DNA of 64,000 bases from Erythrobacter sp. (GTDB taxonomy: Bacteria > Pseudomonadota > Alphaproteobacteria > Sphingomonadales > Sphingomonadaceae). This document shows positions 8,314 to 16,258 of this stretch, in pieces. Where the stretch lies: positions 281,645 through 345,644 of the forward strand of contig JAPYPR010000001.1 of assembly GCA_029937545.1 (NCBI GenBank), read 5' to 3'. Numbering within the stretch: the first letter of the stretch is position 1; each line of letters opens with the position of its first letter. The position numbers and the translations under genes were made by a program. The notes under the pieces are model-generated. The model ran no database searches, was not told where the DNA came from, and saw only the letters and a program-made list of their open reading frames with translations.

Positions 8314-9227
8314 CGCTGGACCTCCCCTTCGCCGACCATGCTGACGAATACTTCGTGCAGCGATGCGCGCTGCTCCTCGAACCGGCGGAGCGCGATGCCC
8401 TTGGCAGTGCAGGCCTCGAGCACCGTCTCAGCGTTGGTGCCGGGCGCGAGCCGCAGATCGTAGCGATGGAAGCCGTCTCCGGCATCCTCGACAGGTTCGG
8501 CGCTTGCCACTCCGTCGACCGAGGCAATCGTGGGATGGGCCACGGCGGTGATCCGCGCCGGCAGCGTGTCGCGCGCTTCCTCTAGCGTACCTTCGAACCG
8601 CTTCGCGCCCTTCTTCAGGAGCAACAACCGGTCACACAATCGTTCGGCATGCTGCATCACGTGGGTAGAGAAGATGACTGCTGCGCCGCGCTGCGATGCT
8701 CTCACGATCTCGTCTTCGAGCAAGCCCTGGTTGACGGGGTCGAGGCCCGAAAACGGCTCGTCCAGCATCAGCAGTTCGGGCCGGTTGACCAGCGAACACG
8801 CGAGCTGGACCTTTTGCGCCATGCCCTTGGACATGTCGCCGATCTGGCTCTTCGCCCGATCGGCAAGATCGAAGCGTTCGAGCAATTCCATGCCATGTTC
8901 ATGGGCGTCCGCCGGGTCCATGTGCTTGAGCCGACCGAAATAGACGATCGTCTCGATCGCCTTCATATGCGAATAGAGTCCGCGTTCCTCGGGCAGGAAG
9001 CCGATCGCATCGGACTTGCGCTTGTCCGGCGCCGCGCCGAGCACTTCGATCCGGCCGGATGTCGGCCGGATGATGTCGAGCACCATCCGCAGCGCAGTCG
9101 TTTTGCCCGCGCCGTTCCCGCCGAGAAATCCGAAAATTTCGCCCGGCTGCACGGCGAAGGACAGATCGTCCACCGCCATAACATCGCCAAATCGCTTTGT
9201 AAGGTTCTCGACCCTTAGAACCGACAC
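8310..9227 (-). CDS. ABC transporter ATP-binding protein (NatA-like)
   Basis: ATPase subunit partnering the permease that follows. From the chosen GTG at 9227 it is 305 aa: Walker A GGNGAGKTT at 36-44, a signature-like MSKGMAQKV, Walker B LLMLDEPFSGLDP, and a C-terminal domain of about 90 residues typical of the NatA/YhaQ group. The GTG is preferred because an AAGGGGG ribosome-binding site lies just upstream and the protein then begins MSVLRVENLTKRFG, as relatives do; a longer frame to 9287 adds unrelated residues. Confidence 0.92.
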   Translation of the reverse strand: MSVLRVENLTKRFGDVMAVDDLSFAVQPGEIFGFLGGNGAGKTTALRMVLDIIRPTSGRIEVLGAAPDKRKSDAIGFLPEERGLYSHMKAIETIVYFGRLKHMDPADAHEHGMELLERFDLADRAKSQIGDMSKGMAQKVQLACSLVNRPELLMLDEPFSGLDPVNQGLLEDEIVRASQRGAAVIFSTHVMQHAERLCDRLLLLKKGAKRFEGTLEEARDTLPARITAVAHPTIASVDGVASAEPVEDAGDGFHRYDLRLAPGTNAETVLEACTAKGIALRRFEEQRASLHEVFVSMVGEGEVQR

Positions 9228-9302
9228 AGTGCAATCCCCCTTTTTCGCTTTCGAGCGGTATGGGAGCGATGCCGAAGCCTCAAGCATTTACCGGGCAGAC
9301 GG

Positions 9303-9332
9303 CAAAAAGGGGCCAACAAACGCCGACCCCTT
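9303..9332 (-). terminator. Rho-independent terminator of clpA
   Basis: On the minus strand AAGGGG (9332-9327) pairs with CCCCTT (9312-9307) and runs into TTTTT (9308-9304). It begins 24 bases after the clpA stop. It lies before the ABC operon, which therefore needs its own promoter in the short gap 9228-9302. Confidence 0.75.
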
Positions 9333-9355
9333 GGTGTTTCGTGTGGTGCGAGAGC

Positions 9356-11734
9356 TTACTTGCTCTCGTCGGTGCTTTCGCTGGTGCCCGCTTCGGGTTT
9401 CTTGTCCGCAGGTTTTGTCTTTGCCGTCGACTTCTTCTTCGGCTTGGCCTTCGCCTTGGGCGGGGCGGGGGTGAGTTCGAAGGACGGCTTGCCATCCTTC
9501 ATCGTCACCGACACCTCGCCGCCATCGGCGAGCTTGCCGAACAGCAATTCCTCGGCCAGCGGCTGCTTGATCTTCTCCTGGATCAGGCGGCCCATCGGGC
9601 GGGCACCGTACAAGCGGTCATAGCCTTTGTCCGCCAACCAGGCGCGGGCCTCCTTGTCGAACTGGATGTCGACGTTCTGCTCGGCCAGCTGCAGTTCGAG
9701 CTGGAGGATGAACTTGTCGACCACGCGAGCGACGGTGTCCTTCCCGAGATAGCCGAACGGCACAATCGCATCGAGACGGTTGCGGAATTCCGGGGTGAAC
9801 ATGCGCTTCACCGCCTCCTCGCTCGCATCCTCCTTCGACACGTCGCCGAAGCCGATGCCCTGGCGCGCCATGTCGGCAGCCCCGGCATTGGTCGTCATGA
9901 TCAGCACGACATTGCGGAAATCCACGGTCTTGCCGTGGTGGTCGGTCAGGCGGCCATTATCCATTACCTGCAACAGGATGTTAAACAGGTCGGGATGCGC
10001 CTTCTCGATCTCGTCGAGCAGCAGCACGCAATGGGGGTTCTGGTCGATAGCATCGGTCAGCAGACCGCCCTGGTCGTAACCGACGTAGCCCGGAGGCGCG
10101 CCGATCAGGCGGCTGACGCTATGGCGCTCCATATATTCGGACATGTCGAAACGCTTGAGCTCGATGCCCATGATGCTGGCCAGCTGGCGCGCGACTTCGG
10201 TTTTGCCGACGCCGGTCGGGCCGCTGAACAGGAACGAGCCGATCGGCTTGTCCGGATCGCGCAGGCCCGCGCGGCTGAGCTTCATTGCAGTCGACAGCCG
10301 GTTTACGGCCGAGTCCTGCCCGAAAACGACGTGCTTGAGATCGCGTTCGAGATTCTCGAGCGCCTTCTTGTCGTCCTTGCTGACCGATTTAGGCGGAATG
10401 CGTGCCATCGTCGCGATGACAGCTTCGATCTCGCGCGCAGTAATCTTCTTCTTGCGACGGCTCGGCGGCACCAGCATCTGCATCGCGCCGACCTCGTCGA
10501 TCACGTCGATCGCCTTGTCGGGCAGCTTGCGGTCATTGATGTAGCGCGCCGACAGTTCGACGGCCGTCTTCAGCGCATCCTGCGTGTAGGTCACCTTGTG
10601 ATGATCCTGGAACGCGCTCTTGAGACCCTTGAGGATCTTGATCGTATCCTCGATCGTCGGCTCGTTCACGTCGATCTTCTGGAACCGGCGCAGCAATGCG
10701 CGATCCTTTTCGAAGTGGTTGCGGAATTCCTTGTAAGTGGTCGAACCGATGCAGCGGATCGCCCCGCTGGAGAGGGCCGGCTTCAACAGGTTGGACGCAT
10801 CCATCGCGCCGCCGCTGGTCGCGCCCGCACCGATGACCGTGTGGATTTCGTCGATGAACAGGATCGCCTCGGGCATGCCTTCGAGTTCGTTGACCACCTG
10901 CTTCAGGCGCTCCTCGAAGTCGCCACGATAGCGGGTGCCGGCCAACAGCGCGCCCATGTCGAGCGAATAGATCACCGCGTCCTGCAGCACTTCGGGCACG
11001 TCGCCCTCGACGATCTTGCGCGCCAGGCCTTCGGCAATCGCCGTCTTCCCGACGCCGGGATCGCCGACATAGAGCGGGTTGTTCTTGCTCCGGCGGCACA
11101 GGATCTGGACCGTGCGGTCGACTTCCGGCCCGCGACCGATGAGCGGGTCGATCCGACCGTCCTCGGCCTTCTTGTTGAGATCGACAGTGAACTGGTCGAG
11201 TGCGGTTTCCTTCTTACCCTTGCCGTCAGCCTTTTCGTCCGCCTGCGCTTCGCCTTCCGCCGCGCCTTCGGCAGGACGGCTCTCGATCTGCTTCCCGCCT
11301 TTGCCGATCCCGTGGCTGATGAAGCTGACCGCGTCGAGACGGCTCATGTCCTGTTGTTGAAGGAAATAGACCGCGTAGGAATCGCGTTCGGAGAACAGCG
11401 CGACCAGCACGTTCGCGCCGGTCACCGTGTCCTTGCCGGAAGACTGGACATGCAGGATCGCGCGCTGGATCACCCGCTGGAAACCAGCGGTCGGCTGCGG
11501 ATCGGCGCTCTCGTCCGATTGCAGCGCCTGGTATTCCTGTTCGAGATATTGCTTCACCACCGCACCGAGCTCACCGAGATCGACACCGCAGGCATTCATG
11601 ACCTGCGCCGCATCGTCGTCTTCGATCAGCGCCAGCAACAAGTGTTCGAGCGTGGCATATTCGTGCCGCCGCTCGCCCGCGTCGCTGAGCGCTGCGTGGA
11701 GGGTTTTCTCGAGGTTTGCTGCAAAGCTTGGCAT
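9356..11734 (-). CDS. clpA: ATP-dependent Clp protease ATP-binding subunit ClpA
   Basis: Unfoldase that feeds substrates, including N-end-rule proteins delivered by ClpS, into ClpP. The 792-aa protein shows the Clp N-domain repeats (about 1-150), AAA domain 1 with GDPGVGKTAIAEG and AAA domain 2 with GPTGVGKTEVARQ plus the D2-small domain. It carries an additional C-terminal tail of about 38 residues rich in Lys, Ala and Pro (KAKAKPKKKSTAK) beyond the usual end. The clpS gene that often precedes clpA is not adjacent; the upstream gene on this strand is a DUF1192 protein. Confidence 0.95.
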   Translation of the reverse strand: MPSFAANLEKTLHAALSDAGERRHEYATLEHLLLALIEDDDAAQVMNACGVDLGELGAVVKQYLEQEYQALQSDESADPQPTAGFQRVIQRAILHVQSSGKDTVTGANVLVALFSERDSYAVYFLQQQDMSRLDAVSFISHGIGKGGKQIESRPAEGAAEGEAQADEKADGKGKKETALDQFTVDLNKKAEDGRIDPLIGRGPEVDRTVQILCRRSKNNPLYVGDPGVGKTAIAEGLARKIVEGDVPEVLQDAVIYSLDMGALLAGTRYRGDFEERLKQVVNELEGMPEAILFIDEIHTVIGAGATSGGAMDASNLLKPALSSGAIRCIGSTTYKEFRNHFEKDRALLRRFQKIDVNEPTIEDTIKILKGLKSAFQDHHKVTYTQDALKTAVELSARYINDRKLPDKAIDVIDEVGAMQMLVPPSRRKKKITAREIEAVIATMARIPPKSVSKDDKKALENLERDLKHVVFGQDSAVNRLSTAMKLSRAGLRDPDKPIGSFLFSGPTGVGKTEVARQLASIMGIELKRFDMSEYMERHSVSRLIGAPPGYVGYDQGGLLTDAIDQNPHCVLLLDEIEKAHPDLFNILLQVMDNGRLTDHHGKTVDFRNVVLIMTTNAGAADMARQGIGFGDVSKEDASEEAVKRMFTPEFRNRLDAIVPFGYLGKDTVARVVDKFILQLELQLAEQNVDIQFDKEARAWLADKGYDRLYGARPMGRLIQEKIKQPLAEELLFGKLADGGEVSVTMKDGKPSFELTPAPPKAKAKPKKKSTAKTKPADKKPEAGTSESTDESK

Positions 11735-11876
11735 TCAGGTGTCTCTTTCGTGGGACTCGCAAGCGGCGAGATGGAAGCAGCCTAGGCCGGGAAACTTGCC
11801 CAAAGCTGTATGTATCGCAGATATGGGAACGGGGTTCGGATTTTTCAGCCCCTGCTGCCCCGCCCCGTCCACCGCC

Positions 11877-12101
11877 CTATTCCTTCCGGCCGAACAGGGC
11901 TTCGGCGGCATCGCGATGAGCGGCAGCTTTCGATCGGTGGCTTTCCACCCGGACGATTTCGGCTTGCAGCAGTGCAATCCGCTCGGCGAGTTCGTCCTGC
12001 GAATAGGGGCCGAGATCTTCCGCGGCGAGCTTGCTCGCGGCGTCGCCTCCCGCAGCGGAGCTGCCAACAGAGGTTTTGCGGGGACGGTCCTCGTCTTCCA
12101 T
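11877..12101 (-). CDS. DUF1192 domain-containing small protein
   Basis: A 74-aa protein whose second half, LGPYSQDELAERIALLQAEI, is the DUF1192 signature; a short helix with heptad character follows (about residues 38-65). Family function is unknown; it is widespread in alphaproteobacteria. ATG at 12101 has no strong ribosome-binding site. It lies upstream of clpA on the same strand, with 142 bases between in which I see no gene. Confidence 0.8.
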   Translation of the reverse strand: MEDEDRPRKTSVGSSAAGGDAASKLAAEDLGPYSQDELAERIALLQAEIVRVESHRSKAAAHRDAAEALFGRKE

Positions 12102-12228
12102 TGCCAGCCAGTGTTCCCCTCTCTCCTGTTGCTGTCAACGGGGCGCTTGGGTAATGCCCCCTCAAATGCGATGAGGCGTTGCAGCGCCGCACCGCGACCG
12201 GACCAGTGCGGGCACACAGGGGAATTGC

Positions 12229-13239
12229 GTGACTGACGATCTACCCGAGACGATGACGGCGATGGGTTTCGACGATCCGGGCGGCCCCGACGTCCTGCGG
12301 CCGGAGACACTGCCGGTGCCGCAACCGGACGAGAACCAGGTCCTGATCAGGGTCAGCCATGCGGGCGTCAATCGGCCCGACGTCATCCAGCGGCAGGGCT
12401 TCTATCCGCCGCCACCCGGCGCCTCGCCGATTCCGGGGCTGGAGGTCTCGGGCACAGTCGTCGCGATCGGTGACGGCGCGCCGCCCGAAATGCTCAACCG
12501 CAAGGTCTGCGCGCTGGTCTCCGGAGGGGGCTACGCCGAATATTGCCTCGCCCATTCCGCGCATTGCCTCGCCGTGCCGGACGGCATGGAAATGGACGGC
12601 GCGGCGGCGATTCCCGAAACGCTGTTCACCGTCTGGCACAATGTGTTCGAACGGGGCTTTGCGCGCGATGGCGAAACCCTGCTGGTCCACGGCGGGACAT
12701 CGGGCATCGGTACGATGGCGATCATGCTGGCCAAGGCCTTCGAGATGACCGTCATCACCACGGCGGGCAGCGAGGAGAAATGCCAGGCAGCGCGCGATCT
12801 CGGTGCGGATCTGGCAATCAATTACAAGGACGAGGATTTCGTCGAGAAGGCGAAGGCGTTTACCGATGGCAAGGGCGTGGATGTCGTGCTCGACATGGTG
12901 TCGGGCGATTATGTCGCGCGCAACATCGAATGCCTCGCCGACGATGGCCGCCATGTGACGATCGCCGTGCTTGGCGGACTCAAGGCCGAGATCAATATGG
13001 CGACGGTGATGCGCAAGCGGCTGATGCTGACCGGCTCCACGCTGCGTCCCCGCTCGGACGAGTTCAAGGCGCTGCTCGCGGACGAAATCTACAATCACGC
13101 CTGGCCGCTGTTCGAAGACGGTACGATCCGCCCGGTGATGGACCAGACCTTCCCGTTCGCCGAAGCGGGCGCGGCGCATGCCCGGATGGAGGGCGGCGAC
13201 CATATCGGCAAGATCGTCCTCGCGGTCGGAGGGGACTGA
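12229..13239 (+). CDS. NAD(P)H-quinone oxidoreductase (PIG3-type MDR family)
   Basis: Zinc-free medium-chain reductase of 336 aa that passes electrons from NADPH to quinones or other electrophiles. The alcohol-dehydrogenase-like N domain covers about 1-130 and the nucleotide-binding domain contains LLVHGGTSGIGTMA near 145-160. No structural zinc cysteines are seen, which fits the quinone reductase/PIG3 branch. It starts with GTG at 12229 behind GGGGAATTGC, and reads away from DUF1192, so the gap 12102-12228 holds a divergent promoter region. Confidence 0.9.
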   Translation: MTDDLPETMTAMGFDDPGGPDVLRPETLPVPQPDENQVLIRVSHAGVNRPDVIQRQGFYPPPPGASPIPGLEVSGTVVAIGDGAPPEMLNRKVCALVSGGGYAEYCLAHSAHCLAVPDGMEMDGAAAIPETLFTVWHNVFERGFARDGETLLVHGGTSGIGTMAIMLAKAFEMTVITTAGSEEKCQAARDLGADLAINYKDEDFVEKAKAFTDGKGVDVVLDMVSGDYVARNIECLADDGRHVTIAVLGGLKAEINMATVMRKRLMLTGSTLRPRSDEFKALLADEIYNHAWPLFEDGTIRPVMDQTFPFAEAGAAHARMEGGDHIGKIVLAVGGD

Positions 13240-13241
13240 CT

Positions 13242-13268
13242 CCGAACCGTCGCAAAGTCTCGGTTCGG
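13242..13268 (+). terminator. Hairpin after the quinone reductase gene
   Basis: CCGAACCG (13242-13249) and CGGTTCGG (13261-13268) form an 8-bp perfect stem with an 11-base loop, directly after the stop. No T-run follows, so it is a weak terminator candidate or an RNA-stability stem. Confidence 0.4.
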
Positions 13269-13340
13269 TAACCGCGCTGTGCGACGCTCGTAACAATCCT
13301 GCGGCAAGGCTTTCCCCATCATGCAGCGGGGAGTCCGATC

Positions 13341-14240
13341 ATGACCGAACTGCCGAGCGGCCTCGAAGCCTTTCACAACGTCGCGAATTTTCCCTCGATC
13401 AAACCGGCCGTGCCGGAAGTCACCAAGGGCGAGCGGCGGCGCTTCCGCACCATCTGGATCAGCGATGTGCACCTCGGAACCAAGGGCTGCAATCACGAGC
13501 TTCTGATCGACTTCCTCGACCATACCGATAGCGACACCATGTACCTCGTCGGCGATATTATCGACGGCTGGCGGCTGAAGAAGAAGTTCTACTGGCCGGC
13601 CGAGCACAACGACATCGTCTGGCGAATCCTCAAGCGGGCGAAGCGCGGCACGCGGATCGTCTATATTCCCGGCAATCACGACGAGATGGTGCGTCCCTTC
13701 TGCGGCATGAATTTCGGCGGCGTGGAGATACGGCGCGCGGCCTTTCACGACACTGCCGACGGGCGGCGCCTGATGGTGCTGCATGGCGACGAGTTCGATG
13801 CGGTCATGCTGGCCCACCGCTGGCTCGCCTTCGTGGGCGACGCGGCCTACCATGTGATGATGAAGCTGAACGGCTGGGTGGCGAATGTCCGCAAGCGGCT
13901 CGGCCTGCCCTACTGGTCGATTTCCAAGGCGGCCAAGCACAAGGTCAAGAATGCGGTCGAGTTCATCGGAAAGTATGAAGAGGTCGTCGCCCGCGCCGCC
14001 GGGGAGCGGGGCGTAGACGGCGTGGTCTGCGGTCATATCCATACGGCGGAATCGCGCCTTTTCCTGCACGACGGCTTGCCGGTCGAATACTGGAACGATG
14101 GCGACTGGGTCGAAGGCTGCAATGCGCTGGTCGAACATCACGACGGGCGGATGGAGATCCTCGACTGGGCCGACGAAGTCGCGCGGCGCGACATGCCGGA
14201 GCATGCTACCCAGCCGCAGGCGGAACCGGAGGCGGCGTGA
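13341..14240 (+). CDS. UDP-2,3-diacylglucosamine diphosphatase-like metallophosphoesterase
   Basis: Calcineurin-like phosphoesterase of 299 aa of the LpxH/COG2908 group. Metal-binding motifs appear in order: ISDVHLG (about 38-44), VGDIIDGW, GNHDE, HGDEFD and GHIHTAE. LpxH cleaves UDP-diacylglucosamine to lipid X in lipid A synthesis, but sphingomonads often carry LpxI elsewhere and this group includes phosphoesterases of other substrates, so the role is tentative. It overlaps the glycosyltransferase start by 4 nt, suggesting a shared glycolipid pathway. Confidence 0.85.
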   Translation: MTELPSGLEAFHNVANFPSIKPAVPEVTKGERRRFRTIWISDVHLGTKGCNHELLIDFLDHTDSDTMYLVGDIIDGWRLKKKFYWPAEHNDIVWRILKRAKRGTRIVYIPGNHDEMVRPFCGMNFGGVEIRRAAFHDTADGRRLMVLHGDEFDAVMLAHRWLAFVGDAAYHVMMKLNGWVANVRKRLGLPYWSISKAAKHKVKNAVEFIGKYEEVVARAAGERGVDGVVCGHIHTAESRLFLHDGLPVEYWNDGDWVEGCNALVEHHDGRMEILDWADEVARRDMPEHATQPQAEPEAA

Positions 14241-15328
14241 CGGCATTGCCGCTCGAGGCGCTTGGCGGAAGGGCGAAATTGACGCCTCCACTCGGTCTCC
14301 CGCGCCGGATCGCCATCGTCACAGACGCCTGGCTGCCGCAGATGAACGGTGTGGTACGCACGCTGACCACGACTTGCGACCTTCTGCGCCAGCAAGGTCA
14401 CGAGGTGCTGGTGATCTCGCCCGATTTGTTCGCGAGCCTGCCGTGCCCGACGTATCCCGAAATCCGCCTGGCCCTCGCGCCGCCGGGCAAGGTCGCGGGT
14501 TTGCTGCGAGAGTTTGCGCCGGAGGCGATCCACATCGCCACCGAAGGCCCGCTCGGGATGACGGCACGGCGTTATTGTGCCAGCGCCAAAGCCGAGTTCA
14601 CCACGGCCTATCACACGCAGTTTCCGGATTACGTCGCGCGGCGCACGCACCTGCCCGCGCAGTGGTTCTGGCGGTACATCACCTGGTTCCACCGGCCGGC
14701 GAGCCGGGTCTTTGTCGCCACCGAGAGCATCCGCGGCGAGTTGCGCGAACACGAATTGGACCAGTTGCATCATTGGGGCCGCGGGGTCGACCTCGGCTGT
14801 TTTACACCGGACGCGCCGACGCCGCCCGAATTTGCCGACCTGCCGAGACCTATCCAGCTTTACGTCGGTCGGGTCGCAGTCGAAAAAAACATCGAGGCGT
14901 TCCTGTCTGGTCATTATCCCGGCAGCAAGGTCGTGGTCGGCGATGGGCCGCAAACTGACGAACTGCGCGCAAAGTTTCCCGGTGCCGTGTTCCTTGGTCG
15001 CAAATCCGGCCACGACCTTGCCGGTTGCTATGCCGGAGCGGACGTGTTCGTGTTCCCGAGCCGTACCGATACGTTCGGCCTCGTCATGATCGAAGCGCTG
15101 GCCTGCGGCACGCCCGTCGCAGCCTATCCCGTCGCCGGGCCGCGCGACATCGTGACCGACGATGTCGGTGCTCTCTCGGACGAGCTGGATCGGGCCATTG
15201 CCGCGGCGTTGTTCTGCGACCGCAAGGCGTGCGCAGCCTATGGCGCGACCTTCAGTTGGGAGGCTGCCACGGCGCAATTCCTCTCAGGGCTCGCCCCCGT
15301 TGCCCACGATAAGCTGTCCCCGGCCTAG
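14237..15328 (+). CDS. Glycosyltransferase family 4-type (GT-B fold)
   Basis: A 363-aa retaining glycosyltransferase. The N-terminal domain begins RIAIVTDAWLPQMNGVVRT, typical of the MgtA/SqdX/Pim-like group, and the C-terminal donor site shows FPSRTDTFGLVMIEALACG with the conserved E-x7-E region. GTG start overlaps the phosphoesterase stop (GTGA). The group includes glycolipid sugar transferases (mannosyl, glucosyl, glucuronosyl), which fits a membrane-lipid role with its neighbour; donor and acceptor are unknown. A terminator follows. Confidence 0.88.
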   Translation: MTALPLEALGGRAKLTPPLGLPRRIAIVTDAWLPQMNGVVRTLTTTCDLLRQQGHEVLVISPDLFASLPCPTYPEIRLALAPPGKVAGLLREFAPEAIHIATEGPLGMTARRYCASAKAEFTTAYHTQFPDYVARRTHLPAQWFWRYITWFHRPASRVFVATESIRGELREHELDQLHHWGRGVDLGCFTPDAPTPPEFADLPRPIQLYVGRVAVEKNIEAFLSGHYPGSKVVVGDGPQTDELRAKFPGAVFLGRKSGHDLAGCYAGADVFVFPSRTDTFGLVMIEALACGTPVAAYPVAGPRDIVTDDVGALSDELDRAIAAALFCDRKACAAYGATFSWEAATAQFLSGLAPVAHDKLSPA

Positions 15329-15376
15329 GGATTTGCTTGCCGAATCCGGTCCGCTCGCCTACATCGAAAGCATACC

Positions 15377-15411
15377 GGCCGTCCCGCGAGGGGCGGCCTC
15401 TCTATTTTCAG
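15377..15411 (+). terminator. Terminator after the glycosyltransferase gene
   Basis: Stem GGCCGTCCC (15377-15385), loop GCGA, GGGGCGGCC (15390-15398), all nine pairs formed with one G-T wobble, followed by TCTCTATTTTC. It separates the phosphoesterase/glycosyltransferase pair from trcR. Confidence 0.65.
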
Positions 15412-15433
15412 ACCCCGCGAAAAGGGCATAGAC

Positions 15434-16174
15434 ATGGCCGACCAACCCAAACCGCTGATGCCGCACGCGACCGCCACCTGGCTGGTCGACAACACTGGTC
15501 TCTCCTTCGAACAAATCGCCGAATTCTGCGGCCTCCACATCCTCGAAGTTCAGGCCATGGCGGACGATCTGGCGGGCAGCAAATATACCGGCCGCGATCC
15601 GGTCCATGCCGGTGAACTGACGCAGGACGAGATCGCCAAGGGCGAGAAGGACAGCGAATATTCGCTGGTCATGCAGCGCGCGCCGGTCGCGGTCAGCCGC
15701 ACCAAGGGTCCGCGCTACACGCCCGTGTCGAAGCGGCAGGACAAGCCCGACGGCATCGCCTGGATCCTGCGTAACCACCCGGAAATCTCGGACGCGCAGA
15801 TCGGCAAGCTGATCGGCACGACGCGCAACACCATCGGCGCGATCCGCGATCGTAGCCACTGGAACATCCAGAACATCCAGCCCAAGGACCCGGTGACGCT
15901 GGGCCTGTGCTCGCAGCGCGAACTCGACGCCGTCGTCGCCAAGGCCGCCAAGAAGGTCGCCAAGGAAGAAGGCGAGGAAGCGGCAGTCGAAGCACCCGTC
16001 AGCGGCTCCAGCGATCGCGAGCGCCTGATCGAGGAGCTGCGCGCCGAACGCGACGCGAACGAAAAGGCAGCCGCCGAAGCCGCTCAGGAGGCCGAAGCCG
16101 AAGAATGGCTGCGGGCCAAGCGCGCGGCGGAAGAGGCCGGCGAAGCGCCCGCAACACCAGGCGAGGACACCTGA
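15434..16174 (+). CDS. trcR: Cell cycle transcriptional regulator TrcR (DUF1013)
   Basis: A 246-aa protein matching the alphaproteobacterial DUF1013/TrcR family. Two conserved blocks are visible: TWLVDNTGLSFEQIAEFCGL (about 14-33) and the helix-turn-helix-like DAQIGKLIGTTRNTIGAI (about 119-136). The last 80 residues are Ala/Glu-rich, low complexity and probably coiled. In Caulobacter TrcR associates with RNA polymerase and tunes cell-cycle genes; the same role here is inference. It stands alone, bounded by terminators at 15377 and 16205. Confidence 0.9.
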   Translation: MADQPKPLMPHATATWLVDNTGLSFEQIAEFCGLHILEVQAMADDLAGSKYTGRDPVHAGELTQDEIAKGEKDSEYSLVMQRAPVAVSRTKGPRYTPVSKRQDKPDGIAWILRNHPEISDAQIGKLIGTTRNTIGAIRDRSHWNIQNIQPKDPVTLGLCSQRELDAVVAKAAKKVAKEEGEEAAVEAPVSGSSDRERLIEELRAERDANEKAAAEAAQEAEAEEWLRAKRAAEEAGEAPATPGEDT

Positions 16175-16204
16175 TAGCTCGGGCAGCGCCAAACCTTAAT
16201 CGGA

Positions 16205-16240
16205 GGGCAGGAGAGGCAGACCGCCTCTTCTGCCCTTTTT
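16205..16240 (+). terminator. Strong rho-independent terminator after trcR
   Basis: GGGCAG-G-AGAGGC (16205-16217), loop AGACC, GCCTCT-T-CTGCCC (16223-16235): a 13-bp stem with one G-T pair, then TTTTT. It ends 18 bases before the acyl-CoA ligase ATG, leaving little room for a promoter, which may overlap it. Confidence 0.9.
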
Positions 16241-16258
16241 ACTTGCCTTTAGGGCGGG

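Noticed and set aside
9260-11785. 841-codon open frame on the plus strand
   Set aside because: It lies opposite clpA, which has full family motifs; the plus frame is rich in His/Arg/Leu typical of an antisense shadow in GC-rich DNA.
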